Positions 32,756 to 41,112 of a stretch of 64,000 bases of DNA are shown here, in pieces (position 1 is the stretch's first letter; each line of letters begins with the position of its first letter). The notes under the pieces are model-generated. The model saw only the letters and a program-made list of their open reading frames with translations. It ran no database searches and was not told the DNA's origin. A program made the position numbers and the translations under genes. This stretch comes from Paenarthrobacter sp. GOM3 (lineage in GTDB: Bacteria; Actinomycetota; Actinomycetes; Actinomycetales; Micrococcaceae), in the NCBI RefSeq assembly GCF_018215265.2, contig NZ_CP136562.1, positions 310,001 through 374,000 of the forward strand, written 5' to 3'.

Positions 32756-34198
32756 CTATTTGACGCCCAGCAGTTCCTCGACCGTTCCGATGCCGAAGAA
32801 CAACAGGAAGGCAGCGGCCACGGCCCACATCAAGGGGTGAACCTCGCGGGCGCGGCCCTGGAACGTGCGGATCAGGACGAAGGAGATGAACCCCGCGCCC
32901 AGGCCGTTTGCGATGGAGTACGTGAACGGCATGAGGGCGATGGTCAGGAACGCGGGGATACCCACGCCCCAGTCCTGCCAGTCGATCTTGCCCACCTGGG
33001 AAACCATCATGAAGCCCACCACAACCAGTGCGGGAGCGACGGCTTCGAACGGCACAAGGTTGATCAGCGGCGTGAAGAACATGGCCACCAGGAACAGCAC
33101 GCCCGTAACGATCGAGGCGAGACCAGTGCGTGCGCCTTCGCCAATGCCTGCGCCGGACTCAACGAAGATCTGGTTGGACGACACGGACGCGCCGCCGCCA
33201 ACGATCGCGCCGAGCGCATCAACCTGCAGCACGCGGTCAACGTTGGGGATATTGCCGTCCTTGTCCACCGTTCCGGCTTCGTTGGCCAAGCCAACCATGG
33301 TGCCCATCGCGTCGAAGAAGATGCTCAAAAGGATCACGAATGCCAGGAGCGCTGCCGCGATAAAGCCGAGGTGTTCAAACGCACCGAACGGGTTGGCCTT
33401 ACCTATAAGGGACAGGTCCGGGGCCCCCCACTTGGTCAGGGTCGGGGCAACGAGGGACCAGCCGCGCGGGTTGATGTTGGTGCCGTCGTTGCTGGGGCCG
33501 ATGTGAAGCGTGAACTCAAGGATGGCGGCCAAAGCGGTGGACGCAACGATGCCGATCAGGATGGCGCCGCGGACCTTCCGGACCACCAGTGCGATGGTCA
33601 GGATCAGGCCAAAGGCAAACACCAGGGTTGGCCAGCCCAACAGTTTGCCGTCGACGCCCAGTCCCAAGGGAACGGTTGTGCCGGCGGCGTCGGGGATGCG
33701 GCGGACGAACCCCGCATTGACCAGTCCGATCAGCGCGATGAAGAGGCCGATGCCCACCACGATCGCGGTCTTGAGGGCTTCCGGCACGGCCTTGAAAACG
33801 GCGGTGCGGAAACCGGTGAGGACCAGGATCAACATGGTCAGGCCCGAGAGCACCACAAGGCCCATCATGTCCGGCCACGTCAGACCGGGGTGCGAGGCGA
33901 CGGTGACAGCCACGAACGCGTTAACGCCCAGGCCCGTAGCCACGGCGAACGGGTGCTTGGCCCAGGCGCCCATAAGGATGGTCAGGATGCCCGCAACGAA
34001 TGCCGTGGTGGCCGCCACTGCGGTGAATCCCAGAGAAGCTCCGCTGGAATCCGGCCCGGAAAGGATCAACGGGTTAAGGACCACGATGTAGCTCATGGCG
34101 AAGAAGGTTGCGAAGCCGCCGCGGATTTCCCGGGAGTATGTGGAGCCACGCTCGGAGATTTTGAAGTAGCGGTCGATGGCAGAACCTTGTTTAAGCAT
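32756..34198 (-). CDS. NCS2 family purine permease (AzgA/PbuG-like)
   Basis: A 480-residue, roughly 12-14-helix proton symporter for hypoxanthine, guanine or adenine. The N terminus has YSREIRGGFATFFAMSYIVV and NPLILS, then TAFVAGILTILMGAWAKHPF and LGVNAFVAVTV; later ILLSIFFDAMGTMVGLANEA and GGGASVSSNQIFVESGAGIG occur. These are hallmark segments of the AzgA subgroup of NCS2. ATG 34198 follows GGAG. It is upstream of hutG on the same strand with a 74-base gap; a joint transcript is possible but not shown. Confidence 0.93.
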   Translation of the reverse strand: MLKQGSAIDRYFKISERGSTYSREIRGGFATFFAMSYIVVLNPLILSGPDSSGASLGFTAVAATTAFVAGILTILMGAWAKHPFAVATGLGVNAFVAVTVASHPGLTWPDMMGLVVLSGLTMLILVLTGFRTAVFKAVPEALKTAIVVGIGLFIALIGLVNAGFVRRIPDAAGTTVPLGLGVDGKLLGWPTLVFAFGLILTIALVVRKVRGAILIGIVASTALAAILEFTLHIGPSNDGTNINPRGWSLVAPTLTKWGAPDLSLIGKANPFGAFEHLGFIAAALLAFVILLSIFFDAMGTMVGLANEAGTVDKDGNIPNVDRVLQVDALGAIVGGGASVSSNQIFVESGAGIGEGARTGLASIVTGVLFLVAMFFTPLINLVPFEAVAPALVVVGFMMVSQVGKIDWQDWGVGIPAFLTIALMPFTYSIANGLGAGFISFVLIRTFQGRAREVHPLMWAVAAAFLLFFGIGTVEELLGVK

Positions 34199-34311
34199 GA
34201 AGGACTCCGGGGATCGAGGGGAGTGTGCCCTCAAATCCTATGCCGTCGGATATGGGCCTCCGGACGATTCGCCTAGTCTGTAAGGAAGCCAACACTAGGA
34301 GAAACCGCCCC

Positions 34312-34944
34312 ATGCGCACCATCCGCCCGCTTCTGGCCGCCGTCGTTGCTGCCCTGGCCTTCGCGTCCGCCTTGTTGTTTTCCGCGGCCCCGGCCTCCGC
34401 GCACGACGTCGCCGAATCCACAGCGCCGGCCAACGGTTCCAGCGTGGCTGCCGTCCCGGCGTCGGTCTCCATCACGTTCAACAACAGGCCGCTGGCCATC
34501 GGGTCAGGCGTGACGGTCACCGCGGGCGGCGAGAACTGGGCGGACGGGCCCGTCGAAATTATCGACAACCAGGCGGTCCAAAAGATCCGCGAAGGCGCAC
34601 CGGCTGGCGAGTACACAGTGGTCTGGCGTGTGGTCAGCTCCGACTCGCACCCCATCGAGGGCACCTTCACGTTCACGGCCGCTGCTGGAAGCACTACGGC
34701 GGCCAGCGGCACTGCGGGCGCCTCGCCGTCGTCGTCAGCACCTTCCAATACGGTCCCGACGGCGGGAACTGCGGCACCCGGAACGGCCACCAGCACCCCG
34801 GCCGCGGACGCATCGCAGCCCTTCCCGTGGAGCATCGTGGGACTGGCCGTGGTTGCTGTCGGCCTCGTTATTTATCTGGCCGTTACCGCGCGGAAGAAAC
34901 TTGCAGCCTCCAACGACTCAGATGCGGGAGATTCCGCGGAATAA
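34312..34944 (+). CDS. CopC domain-containing secreted protein with C-terminal membrane anchor
   Basis: A 210-residue copper-binding protein. Residues 1-30 are a signal peptide ending PASA, so mature protein starts with His31 (HDVAESTAPANGS), the expected N-terminal Cu(II) ligand; the partner residues Asp111 and His113 are in VVSSDSHPIEG. The Ig-like CopC domain ends about residue 124, followed by a Ser/Thr/Ala-rich linker and a membrane helix (WSIVGLAVVAVGLVIYLAVT). CopC proteins handle copper in the extracytoplasmic space. AGGAGAAACC precedes ATG 34312. No CopD/YcnJ lies beside it. Confidence 0.92.
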   Translation: MRTIRPLLAAVVAALAFASALLFSAAPASAHDVAESTAPANGSSVAAVPASVSITFNNRPLAIGSGVTVTAGGENWADGPVEIIDNQAVQKIREGAPAGEYTVVWRVVSSDSHPIEGTFTFTAAAGSTTAASGTAGASPSSSAPSNTVPTAGTAAPGTATSTPAADASQPFPWSIVGLAVVAVGLVIYLAVTARKKLAASNDSDAGDSAE

Positions 34945-35008
34945 CGGGCTTTTCTACGTAGCTGCGAATATCTCGGAATGGTTACCGCGACACGCCAAAA
35001 GCCCGGTT
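34943..35008 (+). terminator. Stem-loop after the CopC gene
   Basis: AACGGGCTTTT (34943-34953) pairs with AAAAGCCCGGTT (34997-35008) with one bulge, right at the copC stop. The intervening 43 bases can hold additional structure. Confidence 0.5.
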
Positions 35009-35088
35009 CTCGTTACTTAAATGTGACTTCGGCGTGATCATCGCGTACGGTAGTACCTGTGCCTGTTCCACGTAGCGGGCACTTCCGG

Positions 35089-35278
35089 CCTGATTGCCTA
35101 GCTCTGCCGCAGTCCGGAATCCGTTCGCAGACAAACCTTACGGCAGAGACGGGGAACCCAATTTAGGCCACTTTCGAGTGTGCCTTGGGGTGAAGTCACG
35201 ATGCTTCCGCTGAACAGCGGGGGATAGTGGCCGGGTGACTCCCATCCGAATCCGACAGCTAACCTCGCAGGCATCGGG
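35089..35278 (+). promoter_or_regulatory. c-di-AMP riboswitch (ydaO/yuaA type)
   Basis: The 5' leader of the NlpC/P60-like gene has the conserved blocks of the ydaO class in order: TCCGGAATCCG (about 35111-35121), ACGGGGAACCCA (about 35149-35160), TTGGGGTGAAGTC (35186-35198), a GC-rich arm ending GCGGGGGATAG, GCCGGGTGACTCCCATCCGA and AATCCGACAGCTAACCTCG. CCTGATTGCCT at the start pairs with AGGCATCGGG at the end as P1. c-di-AMP binding normally turns such genes off. The ribosome site lies just after P1. Position and target type (cell-wall hydrolase) are classical for this RNA in actinobacteria. Confidence 0.85.
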
Positions 35279-35290
35279 AGAGGCTTTTTC

Positions 35291-36076
35291 ATGTCTTCAA
35301 GCATTCTTCGCGGCCGTCGTAAGGCGGACAGCGTACGTCCTAATCCGTTCATCTCCATCTCCAAGGCAGTCGCCAGCAACGCTTCCGGCGCTGGCCGCCA
35401 GGCAGCTGTTATCGCAGCAGCCTCTGGCCTTGTCCTGACCGGTTCCATCGCTGCACACGCAGCCGAAACCCCGGTTCAGCGCGACTCCAGCCCCGCCACG
35501 GTCGCCGAGACCGTTTCCGAGGCTCCCACCAAGGTTGTAACCGCCGCAGCCACGGCTACCGTCAACTTCGAGCGCCCTGCTGTTGCATCCGTAGCAGCTC
35601 CGGTCATCGAAAAGCCGGCTCCCGTTGTTGAAGCACCTGTAGCCAAGAAGGCAGCAGTGGCAACAACCGCTGCCGCCGCTCCTGTCGCAAAGGCAGCCGC
35701 TTCGGTTGCAGCCGCTCCGGCGGCTGCTGCTCCCGCAGCCGCTGCACCGGCCGTCGGTGGAGTCAACGCAGCAATGGTCGCCTCGGCTTACGCCCAGATC
35801 GGCATCATGCAGGACTGCACCGCAATGGTGGAGCGGGCCCTCGGCTCCGCGGGCATCCCTGTTGGTGACCTCGCGCCCATGCAGTTCATGAACTACGGCA
35901 AGGTCGTCAGCACCCCCCAGCCCGGCGACATGATCGTCCAGTCCGGCCACGTAGCCATCTACATCGGCAACGGCCAGGCCATCAGCGGTGGCATCAATGG
36001 CAACCAGACGGGCATCCACCCGATCAGCTGGTTGACCGCAACTGGTCCCATCACGTACGTACGCGCAGGCGCATAA
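35291..36076 (+). CDS. Secreted NlpC/P60-like (CHAP-like) peptidoglycan hydrolase
   Basis: A 261-residue exported protein. The N terminus has a long basic region before a hydrophobic stretch (AVIAAASGLVLTGSIAAHA), with cleavage probably after AHA at 58. An Ala/Pro/Val-rich linker (95-155) leads to a catalytic domain with Cys176 (IMQDCTAMVERALG) and His220 (MIVQSGHVAIYIGNGQA), the Cys-His pair of NlpC/P60 amidases/endopeptidases. It probably cuts peptide stems for wall growth or separation. GGGAGAGG precedes ATG 35291. A c-di-AMP riboswitch controls it. A terminator follows at 36093. Confidence 0.9.
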   Translation: MSSSILRGRRKADSVRPNPFISISKAVASNASGAGRQAAVIAAASGLVLTGSIAAHAAETPVQRDSSPATVAETVSEAPTKVVTAAATATVNFERPAVASVAAPVIEKPAPVVEAPVAKKAAVATTAAAAPVAKAAASVAAAPAAAAPAAAAPAVGGVNAAMVASAYAQIGIMQDCTAMVERALGSAGIPVGDLAPMQFMNYGKVVSTPQPGDMIVQSGHVAIYIGNGQAISGGINGNQTGIHPISWLTATGPITYVRAGA

Positions 36077-36092
36077 GCCTCACGCTTCAGTT

Positions 36093-36141
36093 CAAAGGCC
36101 GGCATCCTCGAAGATTCACTCTTCGAAGGTGCCGGCCTTTG
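36093..36141 (+). terminator. Terminator after the NlpC/P60-like gene
   Basis: CAAAGGCCGGCATCCTCGAAGA pairs with TCTTCGAAGGTGCCGGCCTTTG with minor mismatches; the stem exceeds 20 bases. It separates the + gene from the convergent flavoprotein gene ending at 36190. Confidence 0.8.
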
Positions 36142-36189
36142 GCGTTAAGAATTGTTCGCAAAAGTTCCAGTGGGCGGTCAGCGGCCTTG

Positions 36190-36876
36190 CTACGCGATGG
36201 CTACGCCGTTGCCGGCCGGTAGGGCTACCTTGGCGGAGATGGCCTGGCCCACAGCTTTGGCCTGCCGAAGCACCTCTTTGGGGGTTGGGGTGATGAGTTC
36301 CCCAACGCCAACAAGGTGCATCCCTACGGCCCGCATGGCCGCGGCCAGATTCTGGCCCACGGCGATTCCAAGTTCCGCCAGCATCCGGCGCAGCTGGCTC
36401 TGGGCGCAGCGCGTCACCACAATGTGGTCCGCCAGCAGGACACCGTGGGCCGTGTGGACCGCCCATTGACGGGGCGTGGACTCCAGGGGACCGGAAACGA
36501 TCCTGCCCCGGAGGGTGGCCGATGCCGTGCTTCCGGTGGGGCCGTGCCCCAGCTGCTGTGACGGGTCGGCGCCCAGGAAATCCAGGCGAACGGCACGGGT
36601 AGTGTTGCGCACGTCCAAATGATGGTTGGCAGCGTAGTTGCGCAGGTGGCGGAGAATCTCGCTGCGTTCCTGCATGGCGGGATCGGCGATGTCGCAGCGC
36701 TGGAGCATTCCGGTGTGGGTCGAAGGCCCGGTGGCGGACAACGATCCGAACCCGTCAACAACGATAGAGCCCACCCCGTAGCGGCTGAGCTCGCTGGCAA
36801 CGGCCAGGCCGGAGAGGCCGGCGCCGATGACCACGGTGGTGGTTCGTTCCGTGCCGGAATCAGGCGTGAGTGACAC
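36190..36876 (-). CDS. Small FAD/NAD(P)-binding protein
   Basis: A 228-residue protein starting at GTG 36876 with AGGAGG eight bases upstream. TTVVIGAGLSGLAVASELSR (residues 12-31) is a dinucleotide-binding beta-alpha-beta fold; TGPSTHTGMLQRCDIADPAM and HHLDVRNTTRAVRLDF resemble the FAD-dependent YhhW/monooxygenase-like proteins of about 350 residues. At two thirds of that size, the second nucleotide-binding motif appears to be missing or altered. It may be a shortened flavoprotein or a fold variant; activity is uncertain. Confidence 0.72.
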   Translation of the reverse strand: MSLTPDSGTERTTTVVIGAGLSGLAVASELSRYGVGSIVVDGFGSLSATGPSTHTGMLQRCDIADPAMQERSEILRHLRNYAANHHLDVRNTTRAVRLDFLGADPSQQLGHGPTGSTASATLRGRIVSGPLESTPRQWAVHTAHGVLLADHIVVTRCAQSQLRRMLAELGIAVGQNLAAAMRAVGMHLVGVGELITPTPKEVLRQAKAVGQAISAKVALPAGNGVAIA

Positions 36877-37290
36877 TGCTTGGTTCCTCCTTGACGTGTG
36901 TGCCCTGCGGCATCGCGTGGGGTCGCGTCCGAGTTCCCCAAGCGGCCGCAAATTAACAGCCGGGGTGTGTCCTGAGACACGCTGCCCGGCTATTCGGTGA
37001 CTCGAACACTACCGAACTTTTTCGGCCATGGGTAGCCTTCCCGGCGTCGTGTTTTGCGTGTTCGTCGGCAGCTCAATATCGGGACGTTTGAACTGAGCCC
37101 GGACCGTTATGCACATAGCCTGAAGTCGCCTTGATTCGGTACTTCCGACCGAGAATAGTGGGCATTGGAAGGAGAGATTACAAGTTTCTCCTTCGCCGGC
37201 CATTGACATTTGGAGAGTCAGGGAATCCGTCGCGGAGAACCTCTGGCAGAATAGCCGGAACATCAAGCAGTAGGTGGAGAGGCGGGCCCC
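36877..37290. other. Divergent intergenic region
   Basis: About 414 bases between the flavoprotein (minus) and the universal stress protein (plus). It contains a small stem GGAGAGATTACAAGTTTCTCC near 37171-37191 and TTGACATTTGGAG at 37205, a reasonable -35 for the stress gene. I find no gene and no clear DosR box. Confidence 0.4.
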
Positions 37291-38328
37291 ATGGACCAGC
37301 ACGGAAGACACAATGAAGTGCCACGCGATGGCGAGGATGAGGCGGTTGCACCTGGCGGCATCGTCGTAGGCGTGGACGGATCCGAGCATGGCCAGTGTGC
37401 CTTGGTCTGGGCAGCGCGTGAAGCAGAGCGTCGCCAACTTCCGTTGCATATCGTCACGGCCTACTCGGTTCCCATCTTTGCCGCTTCCGGTTTGGACGGA
37501 GGCTACGCAACGGTGGACGACTCGGTAATCCGTGAGGGCGCCGATGCAATCGTCAAGCAGGCGATGGACAAGGTCTCCGCCTACGCGATCGACGTTGATG
37601 CATCGGTCGAAAACGGTGACGCTGCCGGTGTCCTGCTCGACCTCTCTGCGGAGGCCGCGCTCCTGGTGTTTGGAAGCAGGGGCCGGGGCGGCTTCGTTGG
37701 GCGCCTCCTGGGGTCGGTAAGCAGCGCGTTGCCTGCCCATGCCAAGTGCCCCACGGTGACTGTTCCGCTGTACTGCGCGGACCGCCTCGGGGAGAGCACC
37801 GAAGATAAACACATCAAAGCCGAGCACGCCAAGGCTGGTCCCCGGACCGTCGAGAACGTGGTGGCAGTCGGGGTGGATGGCTCCGAGCAAGCCCGCGTAG
37901 CTGTGCTCGAAGCCGCAGAGCAAGCACAGCGCATGGGCGCCAAGCTGCGTGTGATCTGCGCTGTTCCGCAGTACAGCGGTTCCCTGGCGTGGGTACCGGC
38001 CCCCCTTGATCGCGATGCCCTCTTTGCGGACATCAAAGTCCAGCTGGACGCCGGGCTTGCCTGGCTTCAGAGCCACTTCCCGGGTCTGACCATAGAGACC
38101 GAGCTCCGTGACGGTGCTCCGGTGGATGTCCTGGTGGAAACAAGCCGCTCGGTTGAACTCGTGGTCCTCGGCACTCGTGGCCGCGGGGGATTCGCCGGGA
38201 TGCTCCTTGGGTCCACGTCTGATGGCGTCCTCCACCATGCGAAGGGGCCGGTGCTGGTGGTTCCGGACCGGGAGGATCCGCGGCTCGCCGATCGGCCCAA
38301 TTTCGGCCCCATGCTCGGCGCAGCTTAG
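37291..38328 (+). CDS. Universal stress protein, two UspA domains
   Basis: A 345-residue tandem UspA protein. Domain 1 (about 23-160) has GGIVVGVDGSEHGQCALVWA and VFGSRGRGGFVGRLLGSVSS; domain 2 (about 188-330) has VVAVGVDGSEQARVAVLEAA and VVLGTRGRGGFAGMLLGSTS. Each holds the G-x2-G-x9-G-(S/T) ATP-binding motif. Actinobacterial tandem Usps respond to hypoxia or stationary phase. GGTGGAGAGG precedes ATG 37291. The PEP-utilising enzyme follows 18 bases later in the same direction, so the pair is probably one transcript. Confidence 0.95.
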   Translation: MDQHGRHNEVPRDGEDEAVAPGGIVVGVDGSEHGQCALVWAAREAERRQLPLHIVTAYSVPIFAASGLDGGYATVDDSVIREGADAIVKQAMDKVSAYAIDVDASVENGDAAGVLLDLSAEAALLVFGSRGRGGFVGRLLGSVSSALPAHAKCPTVTVPLYCADRLGESTEDKHIKAEHAKAGPRTVENVVAVGVDGSEQARVAVLEAAEQAQRMGAKLRVICAVPQYSGSLAWVPAPLDRDALFADIKVQLDAGLAWLQSHFPGLTIETELRDGAPVDVLVETSRSVELVVLGTRGRGGFAGMLLGSTSDGVLHHAKGPVLVVPDREDPRLADRPNFGPMLGAA

Positions 38329-38346
38329 CGGCGGCGCTCCCCACCA

Positions 38347-41112
38347 ATGGACAGCCAGCAGCCACTGAACCAGCCGGAAAACCACCCGGCAGGTCCTAAC
38401 GTGGCCGCCCAGGCGTTCGTTGTGGACATCGCCGACATCCGGGCGAGCATGCTTCCAGAGGTTGGCGGGAAGGCCGCCAACCTGGGTGAGCTGGCCGGCG
38501 CAGGCTTACCTGTCCCGCGTGGGTTTTGCCTCACCACTCACGCGTACCGGCGGGCACTCGCCACTGTTGGCTTGGACGATGTCCTTCGGGATCTTGCTGA
38601 GGCAGGGTCCACTGATCCTGGCCAACTGAACAGCCTCGCTGCCCATGCCCGGTCAGTGGTGCTCGACGCCGGTATTCCCGGCGATGTCGCGGAGGCGGTT
38701 CTCACCGCATACAAGGATCTCGGTGACGGAGTCCCCGTTGCCGTCAGGTCGTCTGCAACCGCGGAGGACCTGCCCACCGCGAGTTTTGCCGGTCAACAGG
38801 ACACCTTCCTCAACGTCGTGGGTGCACAGCCGGTCCTGGAGGCTGTTAGCCGCTGCTGGGCCTCCCTATGGACGGACCGGGCCGTCAGCTACAGGACCAC
38901 CAACGATGTCGATCATTCATCGGTGGCACTCGCGGTCGTCGTACAGGAGATGGTTGACTCCGCTACGGCAGGTGTCATGTTCACGGCCAATCCGGTCACC
39001 GGGAAACGCCGCGAGGCTGTGATCGACGCGTCCCCCGGTTTGGGAGAGGCTGTCGTGTCAGGGGCCGTGAACCCGGACCAGTACGTGGTGGACGTCAACC
39101 GTCGGACCATTGTGAAACGAACCGTGGGCGACAGGCTCGTGGAGATCCGGCCGCTGCCCGGTGGCGGAACGGAACGCATAGAGCGGGCCGCGTCGGAGCA
39201 GGCCGGAGGGGCTGCGCTGCGGGCATGCCTGGCCGATCAGCAGATCTTTGACCTTGCCGGGTTGGGTCGCCGCGTGGAGGAGCATTACGGAGCGCCCCAG
39301 GACACGGAGTGGGCCATCGATGGCGCGGGCAAGCTCTGGCTGACCCAGTCCCGCCCCATCACCACGCTGTATCCGCAGACGACCCGGAAACCTCCGCGGC
39401 CGGGCGAACACGCGTTCTTGAACTTCAGCCTCGCCCAGGGGCTCACCCGGCCATTGACGCCCATGGGCTTGGCGGGCATCCGGTTGGTGGCCTCCTGCGT
39501 AGCCACAACGGCCTCTTTCGAGGTGCCGGATCCTCGCTCAGGCCCACCGGCATACTACGAGGCGGGGCAGCGCATCTTCTTCGATCTCACGTCGGTGCTG
39601 CGGAGCCGGATTGGCCGCGCCATCGTTCCCCGGGTGTTCGACGTCATGGAAGCCCGCTCCGCAATGCTGATGCGGGAGCTTTTTGAGGGCCCAAGATTCA
39701 CGGTCACCATCAAGACACCACTGAAGCTGATCCGACACGTAGGACCGGTGGCCGCCAAGTACCGCGTCCCTGAGTCATTTCTCCGCAGCTTGCTCGCTCC
39801 TGCTTCAGCCATGAAACGTGTGGATCGGCTCAATGAGGAACTGCGCCGTTCCTTTTCCGTACCCGAGGATGCCACTCCTCACCAACGGATCGCGCATGTC
39901 CAAAGAATTTTGGGAGAGAAAGTCTTTTCCACGGTGCCCACCGTGTTGCCACTTCCAGTGCTCGGCTTTGCAATGCTCGCCTTGGTGCGGCGACTCCTGG
40001 GGGCTCAAGCTCCGAACAGCGAACTTCAGGCAGTCATCCGCGGCCTCGCCAACAACGTGACCACGGAGATGGACCTGGCCCTCTGGCGCCTTGCCTCGGA
40101 CATCCGGCATGACCCTGACGCCACTTCTTTCATGCTGGGCCGCACGGCAGCGGAGTTGGCCGTCCACTACCGGGAGGCCACCCTTCCGCCTGTCGCCCAG
40201 TCAGGACTGAAAGGCTTCCTCCTCGACTACGGGCACAGGGCAGTGGCTGAAATCGATCTTGGCATGCCGCGATGGTCGGACGATCCAACCCACGTCCTCG
40301 GAGTCGTGGCCAATTACCTCCGCTTGGAACCCGGAGCGGACACTCCGGATCAGCAGTTCGACAAAGCGGCCAAGGAAGCCGATGATCAGGTCGCGCGCCT
40401 GGTGGCACGAGCCAGGGCAAAGAGCCCGCTGCACGCAGCCATAGTGCGCACCGCGCTGGACCGGACAAGGAGGTTCGCGGGGCTCCGGGAGTTACCCAAG
40501 TACAACCTGGTCCTGGGACTGGCGGCGGCGCGGGAGCAGTTGCTCCTTGTCGGCAGCGGCCTGGCGGCATCCCAGCGGATCGAGCACCCTGAAGACATCT
40601 TTTTCCTTGACCTCGACGACGCCGAGGTCGCTTTGGCCGGGGGAGACCTTCGTGAGGTCGTGGCAGGGCGGCGTGCGGTATATGAGCAGGAGCTGCGCCG
40701 GCGGCATATCCCGCGGCTGCTCTTGTCCGATGGCACTGAGCCCGAAGCCACCGCGCCCCGAGGCCGTTCGGCGGGGCCGGGCACCCTGTCCGGCAGTCCG
40801 GCGTCGGCTGGCCTCGTCACGGCGCGGGCCAGAGTCATCATGGACCCCGTGGGCGCACACCTCGAACCCGGCGAAATCCTCGTGGCCCCTTCAACCGACC
40901 CGGGCTGGACTCCTCTGTTCCTCACTGCAGGAGGGCTCGTCATGGAAATGGGCGGCCCAAACTCCCACGGCGCGGTGGTCGCCCGCGAGTACGGCATCCC
41001 GGCAGTTGTGGGTGTTCCCGATGCCACTGCCCGGATCACTTCAGGCCAGCAGTTGACGGTCGACGGCGCCGCGGGGACAGTGACCATGGAGGACGCCGGC
41101 GGAACAGCTTAG
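38347..41112 (+). CDS. PEP-utilising/pyruvate-binding protein, rifampicin phosphotransferase-like
   Basis: A 921-residue enzyme built like phosphoenolpyruvate synthase and rifampicin phosphotransferase. The N-terminal ATP-grasp domain runs to about 340 (EVGGKAANLGELAGAGLPVP, VAVRSSATAEDLPTASFAGQ, TAGVMFTANPVTGKR). A long middle region is helical. The C-terminal phosphohistidine domain holds GGPNSHGAVVAREYGIPAVV with His874 as the swivelling phospho-carrier. It lacks the PEP-synthase TIM-barrel active site. It could phosphorylate rifamycin-like compounds or another substrate; adjacency to a universal stress protein favours a stress role. Stop overlaps that of the CDF gene. Confidence 0.85.
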   Translation: MDSQQPLNQPENHPAGPNVAAQAFVVDIADIRASMLPEVGGKAANLGELAGAGLPVPRGFCLTTHAYRRALATVGLDDVLRDLAEAGSTDPGQLNSLAAHARSVVLDAGIPGDVAEAVLTAYKDLGDGVPVAVRSSATAEDLPTASFAGQQDTFLNVVGAQPVLEAVSRCWASLWTDRAVSYRTTNDVDHSSVALAVVVQEMVDSATAGVMFTANPVTGKRREAVIDASPGLGEAVVSGAVNPDQYVVDVNRRTIVKRTVGDRLVEIRPLPGGGTERIERAASEQAGGAALRACLADQQIFDLAGLGRRVEEHYGAPQDTEWAIDGAGKLWLTQSRPITTLYPQTTRKPPRPGEHAFLNFSLAQGLTRPLTPMGLAGIRLVASCVATTASFEVPDPRSGPPAYYEAGQRIFFDLTSVLRSRIGRAIVPRVFDVMEARSAMLMRELFEGPRFTVTIKTPLKLIRHVGPVAAKYRVPESFLRSLLAPASAMKRVDRLNEELRRSFSVPEDATPHQRIAHVQRILGEKVFSTVPTVLPLPVLGFAMLALVRRLLGAQAPNSELQAVIRGLANNVTTEMDLALWRLASDIRHDPDATSFMLGRTAAELAVHYREATLPPVAQSGLKGFLLDYGHRAVAEIDLGMPRWSDDPTHVLGVVANYLRLEPGADTPDQQFDKAAKEADDQVARLVARARAKSPLHAAIVRTALDRTRRFAGLRELPKYNLVLGLAAAREQLLLVGSGLAASQRIEHPEDIFFLDLDDAEVALAGGDLREVVAGRRAVYEQELRRRHIPRLLLSDGTEPEATAPRGRSAGPGTLSGSPASAGLVTARARVIMDPVGAHLEPGEILVAPSTDPGWTPLFLTAGGLVMEMGGPNSHGAVVAREYGIPAVVGVPDATARITSGQQLTVDGAAGTVTMEDAGGTA

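Noticed and set aside
37060..37100. Possible DosR-type box before the universal stress protein
   Set aside because: ATCGGGACGTTTGAACTG only partly matches the consensus and lacks the second half-site.
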